A stretch of DNA of 64,000 nucleotides, from assembly GCA_029891385.1 (NCBI GenBank), contig CM057225.1, positions 75,417,887 to 75,481,886 on the forward strand, given 5' to 3'. The position numbers and the translations under genes were made by a program. Every line of letters starts with the position of its first letter. Within the stretch, counting starts at the first letter, position 1. Origin of the DNA: Erythroxylum novogranatense (taxonomy: Eukaryota > Streptophyta > Magnoliopsida > Malpighiales > Erythroxylaceae). The notes beneath the pieces were generated by a model. It was not told where the DNA came from. It searched no databases and saw nothing but the letters and a program-made list of their open reading frames with translations. Positions 10,577-23,200 of this stretch are shown here, piece by piece.

Positions 10577-12759
10577 GCAAGGGGGCTGTAGTTGTTTGGA
10601 GGAGAATCACGATTATTGCCCAAAAGACTTAAAAGAAATAAGAGAAAGAAGAGAGAAGGGAGAGCACTTTCGGATGAGAGAAAATGAAAAAGAAAGAGAG
10701 GGAAAGCATAAGGTTTTCGATTTTTGGGAGATCTCAAGGGGATTTTGAGTTGTTTAAAGGGAAAAAGGATGGAAGATGATGAAAGCTTCCTTCCAAACCA
10801 AGATGCATCCGAAAATGGTGAAAGATGAGGTAAGACCCAAAATTTTGATTTGTGAATTTTGGAAGAGTTTTGGTTTAGAATCATGGAAAAGGGAATGGGT
10901 TTGTGGAGTATGAAGTTAATTTTGTTGATTGCTAAGTATTATGGGTTTAATTTTGGATGGAAATTAATTAGGGTTTATGCCCAAATTTGGAATTTGGGGA
11001 TTTTGGAAATTTGTGATTTAAAAAGCTTGAATATATGAGGGACTTATGTTTTCTAAGTTCAATTTGAGGATTAAGTTATTTATGATGTTGAATTTGGGTG
11101 AAATTGCTTTAGGTGAAGTTAAATTGGAAGAAAGAAGGAATCAACGGACAAATTGGAGCTAGGAACAACTTTCTAGCATCGAATCGAGGTGGGTAATGTG
11201 TTTATAATTTGAATTTATAAGCCACTACTGCTTTCTTTAAATAAAGAGATTTTTCTGATTTCAATTGCATCATAAGTGTTGCATCATTGTGTGAATAATT
11301 TGAAAAATCATCATTAATTCCATACATGAGCTTTTGATGAATTGCAAAATACAATTGTGTTATGCCTCGAAAGATTTCATGGCATTGTGTATATCCGTAA
11401 AAGAGTATTCGATTAATTGATTTGAGCGTGATATGTGCTTTTGAATGGGCAAGAGAGAACCTATTTCGTTAAGTCACGTGCACGTTGACCCCCCTTAGCC
11501 GTCTCCTGGCTGCCTGCTTGAGGCTTACGAGATCCGAAAAATAGACTCGTCGTGTTTACGGTAAACTTCGGTTTTCGTCGTGTTTATGGAACTCTCGAGC
11601 CATTTGTGTGCATTGCATATGTGATACGACATTGCATCTATAAATTGTCAAGTCGATGCATTCATGTTTTGTAATCTATGGATTTATGGCTGAAAGCCTA
11701 AGAATCATGCGTTTTACAAACTGCGAGTTTGACTCTGACAAGAAAAGAACTTTTATAAACATGCTTTATGGATTTCAAAGAAATGTTTTCTAAGACCGAG
11801 AAGGAAAAAGACTTCAGGTTTTGCTTATCCATTCGTTTATAAACATATTATCCACGAGCTTTGTGCTCACCCCTTTCATCCCCATCTTGAGTTTTTCGAG
11901 CGGAGATCGGATGAAAGAATGTCAAACGTGTTACTTGATTTTGTATCGTTTGTATTTTGTGAAAATGGGATTTTGTATCGGTTTGTATAAAATGGTTTTG
12001 TCAATTATGGTATTACAAGTATTATTATGGGATTGTATCATGAATTACGGACACGTGTATTGAGTTAAGTTATGAATGGGATCTAGATATAGAGACGATT
12101 GATTATTGGGTTTGGATTGATTTGATATATGAATTTTGTATAAAGATTTAGATTATGACCTTATGTATAATGATTATGGTTTGTATAATGAATTGAGGAA
12201 TTAATAGGAATTGGATTTGTATAATGTGTGTTGGATATGGACATGTAGATATAGGATTATGTTTGTTGTGTTGGATTCCGGATGGGAAGTCCGATGATAC
12301 TGGTAATATTGTGAGAAATATAGAAGTGTGTTTTGCCTTTGCAGGTTTTGGGTTAAATAGAAGGCAGCCGTTATGCTGCCAAAATTTTGGTGAGATGGGT
12401 GTAAGAATGAGAATTGAGATTTATTTGAGTGCATAAGAAAATGATTATGAATTGAGAAATTGATTAAAGAAGGTGGAAGAAACGAAAAAAAAAGAAAGGA
12501 ATGAGAAAGGAAAGAAAACAAAAAGAAGAAAAAAAATTTATATCGATTTCGGATTGGGTCAGTCTTAGGGTTTCCAACGCAACGCGACAGTGATTCCTAA
12601 AAGATTTGTTCACGGGTGTCGAAAATTGGCTTTCGATTCGTTAATGAATTGTTTCGCTTTGTGATCAATTCGTTTTATTCGTTCCACCTTTTTGTGATTC
12701 GTATTCATTTTGGCTTTCGTTTTTCGATTGGGATCCGGTTCCCGGATCGGGTCCCAACA

Positions 12760-13145
12760 TCAATTCCTTCAAAATCTTTAAACCTAGCTTTCCTCTTTTT
12801 CTCTTCTTCTTCCTTTGTCCCCAACGATACTCTCCCTCTTTCTCTTCTCACTTTCACTTTCTCTTCTTCTAATTTCTTTTACTTAAGCCTTAAATGAATG
12901 AACAAAGACCATTATGCCCTTCCATGTAAGCCTTATACCTCTTACCCTTAAGTGATCTTCCCATTTTGCCCTTATACATTCTCACTTCTTCATTTTCACT
13001 TACACCATACTATACTCAACTAATCTAAATTTCTCCAATCATTGACATGCTAATTAAACTTTAATCAAAAATAATTTATCTAGAAAAACCACATAATCAA
13101 AACAATTCACACTTAATAACATCAATAAAAATTCGGGGCCCAACA
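12760..13145 (-). mobile_element. LTR-A, 5' end part
   Basis: This is the continuation of LTR-A beyond solo LTR-1 (its first five bases are the TCAAT duplication). On the minus strand it starts TGTTGGGCCCCGAATTTTT at 13145 and carries AAGGGCAAAATGGGAAGATC near 12950-12975, a block shared with LTR-3. Removing LTR-1 and one TCAAT rejoins 8377 to 12765 smoothly. Confidence 0.85.
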
Positions 13146-14023
13146 CGGGAGAAGGCTATGAGTCAACTTGCACGTGACTAACGAAACGGGTTCCTCTCTT
13201 GCCCAAACAAAAGCACTTATTCACGCTCAAATCATTTGCTCATGTGTTCATACTTTCATGCTTTCACATCCTTTCATTCATACAAAATGCCATGACATGT
13301 TTCAAGGCATAACATAAATATTTCAAAACCATTTTCCATTTTATAATCAAAATTCGTGCACCAGCATGTAGCAATTTCTCAAATCACTCAAAAACATTTA
13401 AAGCAACATTTATGAAGTAATTGAAATCATTTTATTTTTTTGATTTAGAAAAACATTTATGGCTAATTTACTCTATTATAAAAATGTACCTACCTTGATT
13501 TCCTTGCTTAAAGTCTTACTCAAAATACCTCTTCTCTTGTTCCTCTTGCCTCTTTGATCCCCTTGGTTATTCATTAAATGAAGAGATCTTTGGCTCAAAT
13601 GGAAGCTCTTCTCTTCATCTACCTTTTTCTCTTCTTGAATCACTTCAAAATCTCTCTCAATAGCTAAGAAATGAAGAAACCCTAAGTCAACTCTCTTCTT
13701 TTCTCTCAACCACCGAAATCTCTTTCTTCTTTCTCTTCTTCTATCCCAATTCATGTTTTCTCCTTCTCTTAAATGTAAGACCACATTTTGGTCTTATCCT
13801 TCCAAAAATACCCCTCCTCTCCTTTGATTTTCCCATTTTGCCCCTTCTTTCATTTACCTCCTAACTCCTTTAATCTTCTTAAACACCATGTTAACTCTAA
13901 CTTAATTCAAATATTTCCATCTAATTTCAAATCTCTATTTATGCCCATGAAATTAGTGACTCAATTCTAAAAATAATAAAACAAATAAATCAATAATAAT
14001 TGAAAAAAATTCGGGGTCCAATA
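13146..14023 (-). mobile_element. LTR-B, truncated minus-strand LTR of the same family
   Basis: On the minus strand the sequence starts TATTGGACCCCGAA (14023; TG has become TA). It runs through a CAAAATGGGAAAATC block (about 13828-13845), GGTAGGTACATTTTTATAATAG (13473-13495) and the G-box block GTCACGTGCAAGTTGACTC (13162-13178). It stops exactly where LTR-A begins. The likeliest reading is that LTR-A inserted into LTR-B, whose remainder is off the left edge. CGGGA at 13146-13150 would then be the target duplication of LTR-A. Confidence 0.72.
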
Positions 14024-15540
14024 AGGAAGCTCTAGACAATACGTGATAAGTTGAAGTTGTTTTTTAAAAAACACTTCAAAGAATACTTGCTTTATGATAT
14101 AATCTCTCTAACAAATGATCTCTATACAACTCAAAAACAGCTATATTCTAATCCTTATGAGTCATCTTCAAATTAGTATGAGAAATTGCATTTAGTAAAT
14201 ACCTATCAACTCTTGATGGTCACAAATCTTGGTGAAGAAAAAAGGTACAGTTTAGTGGTTAAAAGAAAGAGATGTTAATTTTCTTTTTCTTTCTAGCCAT
14301 TCAAGAAAAAAGAAAATCTAACAAGATTGGTGGCATTCTTGATGATAATGAGATCCTTGTTAGAACCAAGATAAACATAAATAGCTTTCCTTTAATCACT
14401 TCAAATTGATTAAAGGTATAGAAGTTAATTCCTCCTCTACTCTTTAAGAGTTAAACTCTTTCATTACCCTTGGATTATTATAAGTTCAAATTCTCCTCCT
14501 TAACTCTCATGTCACTAATATGGAGATTGGGGAAAAAACCCCTTTTTGACATGAATCTAAATGAGGTTCCTAGACTAAATGGACTTACTACTTCAATTTT
14601 CCAAAAGTCTTGGAACTTGTTAAATATTTAGATAATCAACATTGTTAACAAGTTCTTTAGCTTAGGGAAATTGTTTAAAGAATTAAACAAGACATTCTTT
14701 TGCTCCAAAAATTATAAACCTCACTTCCTTTCAAGATTATATATCCATAGCTTATTGCACAGATACTATAAGATCATTTCAAGGATCTCATCTTCAATAC
14801 TCAAAGTTGTTCCCAGTGGTATCATTAACCAGTATTAATTTTCTTTTATTCTAGGTAGAAACATAAGTGATAGTATATTGATTGCACAAAAGCTCTTTAA
14901 AGCTTATTAGTTTATTAGAAGTTACTCTTTGAAAATTGATTTTTATAAATCCTTTGATACCATTTATTGGAAGTTCATATCTTATACTTTGAAAGCCATT
15001 GGTTTCCCCTATTTCTTTATTCATTAAATACTTCAATGTATTTCAATTATAAATTATAGCATTTGACTTGATGGAGAGGCCACTCCAATATTTAAAATTT
15101 TCAAAAGTATTAAAGTGATTTTTATCTCCTTACAAATGTATAGAACATAAAACTATGCAATATATCTTTTCCTAATGACTTAATATTGCTTTGTGGAGCT
15201 GATAAGAACTCTGTTAGCAATCTTATACATCCTTTAAAATATTTTTCTAAGCTTTCTAACATTAAGGTAAATTGCTTCAAAAGTTGATGGTTTCTTATAT
15301 TGTTCGAATGAATTGGCATCGGAGCTCTCAAGCATTTTTTGTCTTCAAATTCATAAAGCCCCTTTTAAATACTTAGGAATTCCTTTTGCTACTTCAATTT
15401 AACTAATAGGGATTGTGTCCTCCCATTTGTCTTTAGCTTGGTGAGAATTGTAAGTTAGAAAAATATTACTATCTCTCATATAAGTAAATATCAGCTTATT
15501 GTGTCCATCCTTAACAATATACATATATATTAGAGTTCTC
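14024..15540 (+). pseudogene. Decayed L1-type LINE ORF2 (reverse transcriptase)
   Basis: No long frame survives, but plus-strand translation across frames gives LINE landmarks in the correct order: KKKENLT near 14306-14326, a VPRLNGLTTSIFQKSWNL segment near 14570-14625, YRSIA-like and IISRISS-like segments near 14745-14800, FILGRNISDSILIAQKLFKAY (14838-14905), DFYKSFDTIYWKFISYTLKAIGFP (14938-15010), then LDGEATPIFK (15067-15096). A C-terminal part with KPLLNT.EFLLL follows at 15350-15390. Many stops and frameshifts mark it as old. Its 3' end is obscured by the SINE that follows. It is unrelated to the LINE at 26251-35311, which is on the other strand and much better kept. Confidence 0.8.
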
Positions 15541-15716
15541 ACTTGTTGGACCCCACACCCCACCTGTAGGTGTTTGGGAGTTATACTCCGGCGTGTGTTT
15601 GCGGGTTATACCGCGGCATCCAACCTTAATCAGTATTGTCCTCTTTAGGAATCGAACTCGCGACCCCTCAAGGTTTTGTTGTTTCTAGGAACACGCCTCT
15701 TACCATTGAGCTATAT
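15541..15716 (-). mobile_element. tRNA-derived SINE
   Basis: On the minus strand it begins TATAGCTCAATGGTAAGAGG (15696-15715), which fits a pol III A box. About 40 bp on comes GGGTCGCGAGTTCGATTCC (15648-15667), which fits a B box (GTTCGATTCC). This is the layout of a tRNA head. The body runs through CCGCGGTATAACCCGC and CGCCGGAGTATAACTCCC to TGTGGGGTCCAACAAG. It is not a tRNA gene: the anticodon arm and the 3' acceptor half do not fold properly. The 3' boundary is uncertain by about 10 bp, and no clear target duplication was found. Confidence 0.75.
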
Positions 15717-15726
15717 TTTTCTCTTT

Positions 15727-16480
15727 TTTTCAACCTCGTGATTATACTAAATTAGATCCAAAAGCACAACTTTGTTACTTTCTAGGATACACACCTATTG
15801 CATCTCGTCTCTCTAATCCTCATATTTCTCTTTTTCCTTATAAATGTTCTATAGATTATAGTTTTTTAAGAGCAAACCAACCTTCTACCTCTCTTAAAAA
15901 AATTTCTCAACTGTGGAACCTACTAAAAATGGATTCCAATTTCTCCTATTCCATCTGCTTCAGTTCCATATACACTTTATCAGTCTATCTGTGTAAGTTA
16001 AACCTTAGTTCTTATACACGATTATTATTGTTTTAATACTACACCTCATAAGCCTCAATTATACCACAAAGCTAGTTATAATCCTTTATGGTAAAAAGCA
16101 TTGACATAATAGTTTCAACCACTTATTGATCAATGTGAATGGGATTTTATTGACTTAACCTCTAACAAATCAGAGATTAGTTATAAACGATAAGACTTAT
16201 AGAGATGGTTCCATTGCAAAATATATAGCCCTACAAGTCACAAAAGGTACTGTTGATCTTAAAATATTTTTTCATCGACAATTTGGCATGAGTTTCTTCC
16301 TTGGCCTTGAAGTCTCATCCGACTAATATGGATATTACTTAAATCAATTTGAGTATATTAATGAGCTTATTTATAGTATAGATCTCATTAATCTAAAATT
16401 TTACAGACTCCTATGGAGGCTAATGCCTAGTATTTTACTAGTAATGGTACGTTTCTCAAAGATATGCGCATTATATACTC
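15727..16480 (+). pseudogene. Decayed Copia pol fragment (integrase end and reverse transcriptase)
   Basis: KLDPKAQLCYFLGY (15751-15792) is a typical Copia segment between integrase and RT. After a poorly kept stretch, the RT end is readable at 16250-16435: LKIFFHRQFGMSFFLGLEV, then GYYLNQFEYINELI and a TPMEAN-like segment. Stops and frameshifts are frequent. It is a plus-strand relic, separate from the two younger Copias on the right. Confidence 0.78.
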
Positions 16481-17274
16481 ATCAACTATATATTATCTTT
16501 TATTGTAATAATTATAGCGTTATGCAACTTGGTTGTAATGATATTTTCCATAAACATATTAAACACATTAGAAATGATTGTCAATATGTAAGATAAAGAG
16601 CACGAATGAGTTTTAACACCTCCCTCGTCCTGTCTGAGCACTCGATAACGGAAACATGTGGGAAATGTAGAATAGTGAGACTTGATAGGATGCTTGCCAA
16701 TATAATCTTTAAAAAGAGAGCAACCACAAAGACAAGAGATGAGCAAGGGAAAACAGTATACTAACGATTAGCAGGATATATTGGTTGAATTCTGAAGTAT
16801 GATTAATTTGTTTTCATAGGAGGGGAAGTGTTCTACTGAAGCAGTGCATTCTCAGGAAAATCTTTTTAAGCACCACCAAGTAATTTTATGGAACATCTTA
16901 GCTGTATCTTACATAACTTGTCAAGAACGTCAAATTTAAACGAGATGATGTTTGCGTCGCTCTCTAGCAGAGGTAGAAGTGACGTATCCTTTCTCGGAAA
17001 AGGAAGACTTAAGACCAACTAAAAATCGGCACTGCCTCATTATTCTCTTATTTCTTTAATCGTTAAGAGTGTGGCTTGAGTTTTACAACACAAAGTAGCT
17101 CCGAATCAGGAAAAGGAGCGACCAGAACAATGTCATAATCTACAGATAACTGGAGTTACAAGCATGTGCTGCTATAGCGGATGGTGGCAAGGTCTGTAAG
17201 AATCAAACTTGTATACCTGTGTAACTACGAAAGTGAAAACAAGGCAAAAAATGCAAAACATACAAGGTTATATT
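16481..17274. other. No gene recognised; downstream flank of the host gene
   Basis: The stretch has only short chance frames, and no repeat was recognised. The part nearest 17274 is probably 3' untranslated region of the gene that ends there, but no poly(A) site could be fixed from sequence. Confidence 0.4.
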
Positions 17275-20200
17275 TCAGATCACGGCTCCAATTCCAGAAT
17301 ATGATCTTCTACTCCAGTTTGGAGTTGAGTTCATAATTTCCTGACCAAGCTCCTTTATCTTTTTTATTAGAAGCTTTTGCTCAGTCTCAAGCTGTACCAT
17401 GTAGTCTTCTTGCATGTCCTGAAGGCTCTCCAACTCACTTAAAGATGCTGAGAGTTCTTCCTCGTCGCTATCGTCCGCCAGAGATTGAAGATTGTTTATC
17501 ATCTCTTTTATCTAATCAAGTATATAAAGAACCAGTTCATGACTTAAAGCTGATATAGATGGAATTTTTCAGAGAACTTTCACATGCAAATCACCACGCA
17601 AAATGAAAATCTTATGCAAAACAAAGTATCCAAATGGTATCATTAAATGCTGATCAAGAGCTTAGGAAACTTTCAGGAACACGAGGCTCATGGGCAATAG
17701 TCAATATGCTGGATAATCTCAGGCTGTCATCAAAGAGAGCCGGGGACATTCAGAAAACTTCCATTTAATGGCTCCTAAAAAGAGATATTGCTAATATTTT
17801 GAGATAAAAACCAGGTCAACTTTACTTAAACCCTCAACAGGAGGAGGTATTGCTCTCCCTCCCTCCACTAAAATTACTAGGTGTAACCAAAAATTCAACC
17901 CCAGGTCTGTATAAATGATACCGACTTTACTGATGTAGTGCACAATCCGGAGCAAATTTACATTAGATGAGAATATGAAAAAGTAGAGAACTATAACAGA
18001 AGAATAAACCGTCACCTGGCTCGATAGTTGGTGTGATTTAGTTAAAGATGCTTCAGAGTCCAAGCTGGTTCTTTTCTCCCACTCAGGAACTTTCCTAGTT
18101 ATTTGGATATGGATCTCTCCTCCTTTAACCCCTCCCAGGGGTATCCACTTGTCAAACATCTGGTTTGGAGGCAATCTCTGATATTCAACTGCACAGTCAC
18201 CTATACTTGCTGCCGGTAGCAAAGCATTATGGTCTTTCACATGCAACTCCAATGGACTTCCATCATCAGGGAACTCTAAGGTCTGATTCCATTGAGGATT
18301 CAAGGTCTTATAGACAACCTGAAAACCAAAACAAAGCAGAGCAACGATTGTAGTAGTGTAAAAATAGTTTTCTATAACAAATCTAAAAGAATTTGGCAAA
18401 ATGAAATGACATTATTCATAAACATCTCCAGGTCAAGTGTCTACTACAGAGCACATTATCCCGACCAATCAATCATAGGCTAATGCTTAACAGTGAAAAC
18501 ATAGCGATGGAAACTACAGGAAGAAGAGACTTAAGGTGCAGAAGAACTGGCATACTTCAGACTGGATGTGGAAACAGAAGAAAAAAGAATAAAGAAAGTG
18601 AGACCTATGAATAACAAGAAAAGAGATAAAAGATGTCAAGCACCCGGATTTTCCTTCATTAAGGAGACTTACAGCATCAATTCAAACTCTGTTCTATAAG
18701 TTGGCCACTGAATAAAGAAAAGCATATAAATTGTAACTGAATAAGTGTTATTTATGAATGGGGAGTTCAAACCTTAGTTCTCTTCTTTAAGTTTCCATAC
18801 TGCACCTTTACATATGGATCACTGGTCCCTCTGATATCAGCAGCTATAAGGTCTTTTGCTTCAATTATAACAAGTTCAATCCAACCATTGTTTGAATCTG
18901 CACCTGAACCCTGAGATGTTCAGGAGAGGGTAAAGGTGTGGAAATGAAAAAAATATTAAAGTAGCAACGTCAAGCTAAAGCATAATAACCCACTGAGACA
19001 ACATTTTAAGTTTTAACATATACCAGGATTGTGGGGAAAGAAAAAGAATATTAGAGTAGGAACATCAAGCTAAAGCATCACAATCAACTGAGACAGCATA
19101 TGGCAAGTTTTAACAGATACCAGGACTGTATGTACAATCACGAACTAACCCAAGGGGAAAAAGAAAGCAAGCAAAAGAGCGTAACATGTATGCCGAACTA
19201 AGTATTGTCTAGAAAAAGGGTAATGACTAATCTATTCCTGTGCCATTCATGCTCTGTAGGCATTGTACATTTAAAGATAAATGGTACCTTGGTTCCTTCA
19301 GAGTTACCAATCCTGACTGCTTCAATTTGCAGCCTCACTTCTCCTGAATTCACTTTTTCGAGGGGAACCCATATGTCCCTGGTTACACTATCAACCAGCC
19401 CTTCCATGTTCACTCGTGCACTTCCAATGTTATCATCTCCAAAGATTTCTTCATTGTAGCACTTAATCATGAGGCATTCACCACCTCCTACCTCATCAAA
19501 TTCAAACTTCTGGTTCCAGGCAGGATTAGAAGCATGTGCAGTTTTTGTTCTCTGAAGAACCTGAACACAGATTGAAATTTGAAAAATATAGAATTGGGAT
19601 AACCTGTCTACATTTTCAAGATCTTCAATTTTACTTTAGAAACCACCAAATCCATTAAGAAAGAACTTACCTTTCCATATTGCCACTTAACATATGGATC
19701 ACACTTCCCAGTTCTTTCTTTAGTAGTGAGGTCCCTACCCTCGACAACAACTAAATTAATTTTCCTTCCCGTCTTCAGCAGATGATTTGAAGGTCCGTAT
19801 GCTGGTTGTTGAGAGCTGCCATGAAACTTGTTCACACTTATTGTACCATCAGAAAATTGCCATTCTTTCAAGACAAGCTTGACTCTTAACTGCAACATGA
19901 ATTGAAGCAACAGAAATACCTTAGCTGCTATCACTGTATCTTTCTGAGACATAAAGGATACATAACAAGCTTAAAAAGAAAAGATTAGCTAAGATTGTTA
20001 TAAGAAAATTAATTCAAGACCCCGTTGGGACCACTGAGCAAAGTAATGAGGAACCTTGATAAGTTCACATGCAACCAAACTTATCAACAGTTTTAAACTT
20101 CCAAAATCAAATTCTTCGACAATCAAAACATAGCTTTTTAGGACAATTACCTTATAACTTATGCATTAGTGTATAGATTACATAATCCTTATCCATGTTC

Positions 20201-23200
20201 TGACATTGCACAATGGCAAACAGGTTAGAGTTTAGGCCAAGCCAAGAAACATGGCCTCAATGGCAGATATATCAAGTACCAGAAAAGTATAATTTCCTGA
20301 TTGCCAGTGCAGTCATTTTAACAGTCAGCATATGAAAAATGAATCATAAGAATAGATGAATATGAAGTGGGGGAGTCAAAAAGCAAGAGATATTAAACAA
20401 GCATCAAAACTTGTTAGCACCAGAAGCAGGTGATCAGAAAAGTTAAAATAACTGTTTTACATGTATGGACTTTAGATTCTTTTATGTACCTCCCCTGAAT
20501 CAACTCCCTCCAATGGAACAACCATTTCAACTTCTTTTCCACAAAACTCAGCACGTGCGGCTATTACACCAAAGTCGGGTCCTAGTGCCCAAAACATAGA
20601 TGAATCATCTGCAACGTACTTGATCTATTCAAAAGGTCAAAAGAACTGAGTGGGAAAAAAATTAAGGATGACGGTACAAAATAAACTCAAATCATACGTG
20701 AAATATTTTGCTCTCAATTAAAGAGACATGTCGCTTTAAGCTAATTTTACCCAGCAACATAATATTCTTACATCCATCTATTAAAAAATTTGTATTTTTT
20801 CTTGAACTAGATGCATTTTGAAAATATTTGTTCATTGAAAGTTCCTATATTTGCTTGAGAGTTAGAGCTGAAGCATAAACCACATTTTCAGGTTATCTAA
20901 CACACTTACCTTCATTGAATGGTTTAGTTCCACTCAGCTACCATAAAAACAAAAGTCACGTATCCTTATCATTAAGTTTAACAGTCCACAACTCAGTCAA
21001 TGCATCTAACTTGTTAAAAAAAAAAAAAGGCTTTCAATAATTAGCTCCTAATTCTTTTTCTACACAGCGTTGCTTTGAGAAACAAAAATTAACTTCTCAA
21101 TTCAGAAAACAAGGGCGATATGAGGTAATCATAGGACCTTTACACATGTTTAACATAGTTCCTCTTCAAAACGTTTGTAACACAGTAAGGGATAGATGAA
21201 ATTACAGACTACTCTTGCTAATGTATAAACTATGAACTGACATCCACAAATGTGAAAACTAAAGCATGGACTGAAAAGACAAGTGTTTGAAGTTTTTAGT
21301 GTAACAATCAGTTTACTATTGAAATTTGAGTATCCTAAGAATAGATTGGAACTGAAAACTCATAGGATGCATATGCAACATAACAGAGATTTAATATCTA
21401 TGCATAAAATTCATGCCGGTGTTATAAAGCTGAAAATACATACATATCGAAAGCAGACCTAAACGAAGTCACAAGTTAAGGTTCTTAATTAAGAGTTTGA
21501 ACAGTAACTTTACCTTTATCTCACAACTTCCTACAAAATCATACTTCACACTGCCTGGGGTGAAAACGTAAAGCTGGAATCGTAGAATTCCTGTATCTTC
21601 ATGCAAAACCATGTTGAATGTTGAATCATATCTAGGATTTAACCCTGGTATTGCATCTGTTCTCCTTGTCAATTGCCCAAGTTCAACCTCCACAAATGTA
21701 TGCAGATCTTTGTTACCAAACTTTTCTTCTAAACTACCATTCCTGTAATATAATTTTTTTGACGGGCTCCCTTTGAAACTATTCCCAGAAAGCTTACTAG
21801 CTGAAATGACTGAAACATGTATGATTCCCCCAACAGCCTTCTTCCCTAAATCCACTGCTGGTAAACTGAAGCATCGACGGCGAGGTTCAACCATAGTCTT
21901 CACTAAGGTTTCAGTAGCAATTTTGACCTGATGGACAAAGCAAATTAGAAAAGGGAACGTCCATATATAAGTATTTCCTTTGTCCAAAAGGTAAAGAGAA
22001 TATATTTAAAGAACCCAATTTCATATATAGCTAGTTATCATAAAACAACTAGAATTCTGTAGAGATCTAAACAGTTATCAGATCCAAGAGAAGAAGCATA
22101 CAGCTAACAGTTCTGCCGATATTAAATCATTTTGATAAACACAGCCAAGAGAGAAAACTAAAGCAAGATAAAATTGAAAGAGCACGGTACATGCAAGCAC
22201 AATTGTGGCTGACCACTTTATACATGTTCTGTTTATAATCAAAGAAACACACTCCACCAAAGTGGAGCAGAGTAAAACAACTAGCTAAGAGAAATACCAG
22301 CCAAGAAGAAACACCAGGAAGCTCTGTCGCTGGAAGTGACTGGCTTCCACCACTTCCAAAAGCAATTCCTATGCGCACTTCAGGGGTCGATACAAATGAG
22401 TACAATATTGCTCTCCCTTCCAGAGCTGGCATCAAGAGAAGCTGTAAAATGTTGACAACCAGTCAAGTAGCAAGATAAAACCATTAACAATCAATATAAT
22501 TTCTAAAATTTTACATCTGAATTGTATTCTTCAGGATTCACCTATGGTTTGTGTGGGACAATGTAATCTGTGTAATTATGTTCAGATTTTGTGGGGATTA
22601 TGTGGTCCTAATTATGTCCATAAAATTAGGAAATAGTATCCCATAAATCATGGGATCTAACAAATCTGTACAAATTTATTTCCTACCTTGTACTAGGGTT
22701 AGTGTGTATAAAGCGATTGTATGTCTGTTAGTTACTCACGAATAAAATTTCTCCTTTAAATTCTGTCATTTTTGTCAGTTTGTGTGCAAGAATTTTCATT
22801 GAATTGCATGCTTTGCATATTATTCCGTTTATTGTCCATTTTGTTGAATAGTATTACCTACCAAATCTCTGGTGTAACTGATAGGATCTTGTCCTTGATT
22901 TCAAATTAAATAGGAAAATCCTAACTTGTAAATAAAATGCAAACACATCATGATAAAAATAAACAGATTTTGTGGTTGCAAATAAAAAGACATGGTTACC
23001 GACATAGTTGTCTGTAGATGAAAACACTCAACTTCCAATTAATAGTTTGCACCAATTTGTAAGTCTGATGCTGAACTAAACAAACCATTCACTTCCGAGT
23101 AATACTGATAATTTAGGCCACTCACACACAACACAACCACAAGGTGCACATGAACATAAACATACATCAAAACAAAAACAATCAAATAGGCACAGCCAGC

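Larger units (their letters stand above)
8378..12759 (+). mobile_element. Solo LTR-1 (4.4 kb)
   Basis: It starts TGTTGGACCCC and ends GGGTCCCAACA, inverted ends that match each other. TCAAT flanks it exactly on both sides (8373-8377 and 12760-12764), so it is a complete insertion with no internal region: a solo LTR left by recombination between two LTRs. The interior shows degenerate GTTGTAG units (9029, 9212, 9611), a palindromic array (9725-9915), a TATAAAA promoter candidate (10570), an AGGAAC..CTAGCATC block near 11160, a G-box block (11475) and CCACGAGCTTTGTGCTCACCCC at 11850-11875. It interrupts LTR-A. Its family resembles LTR-2 and LTR-3. No protein-coding domain was found in it. Confidence 0.9.

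Noticed and set aside
15648..15715. tRNA gene
   Set aside because: A and B boxes are present but no full cloverleaf, no proper 3' acceptor half, and a long unrelated body follows. SINE is the better reading.
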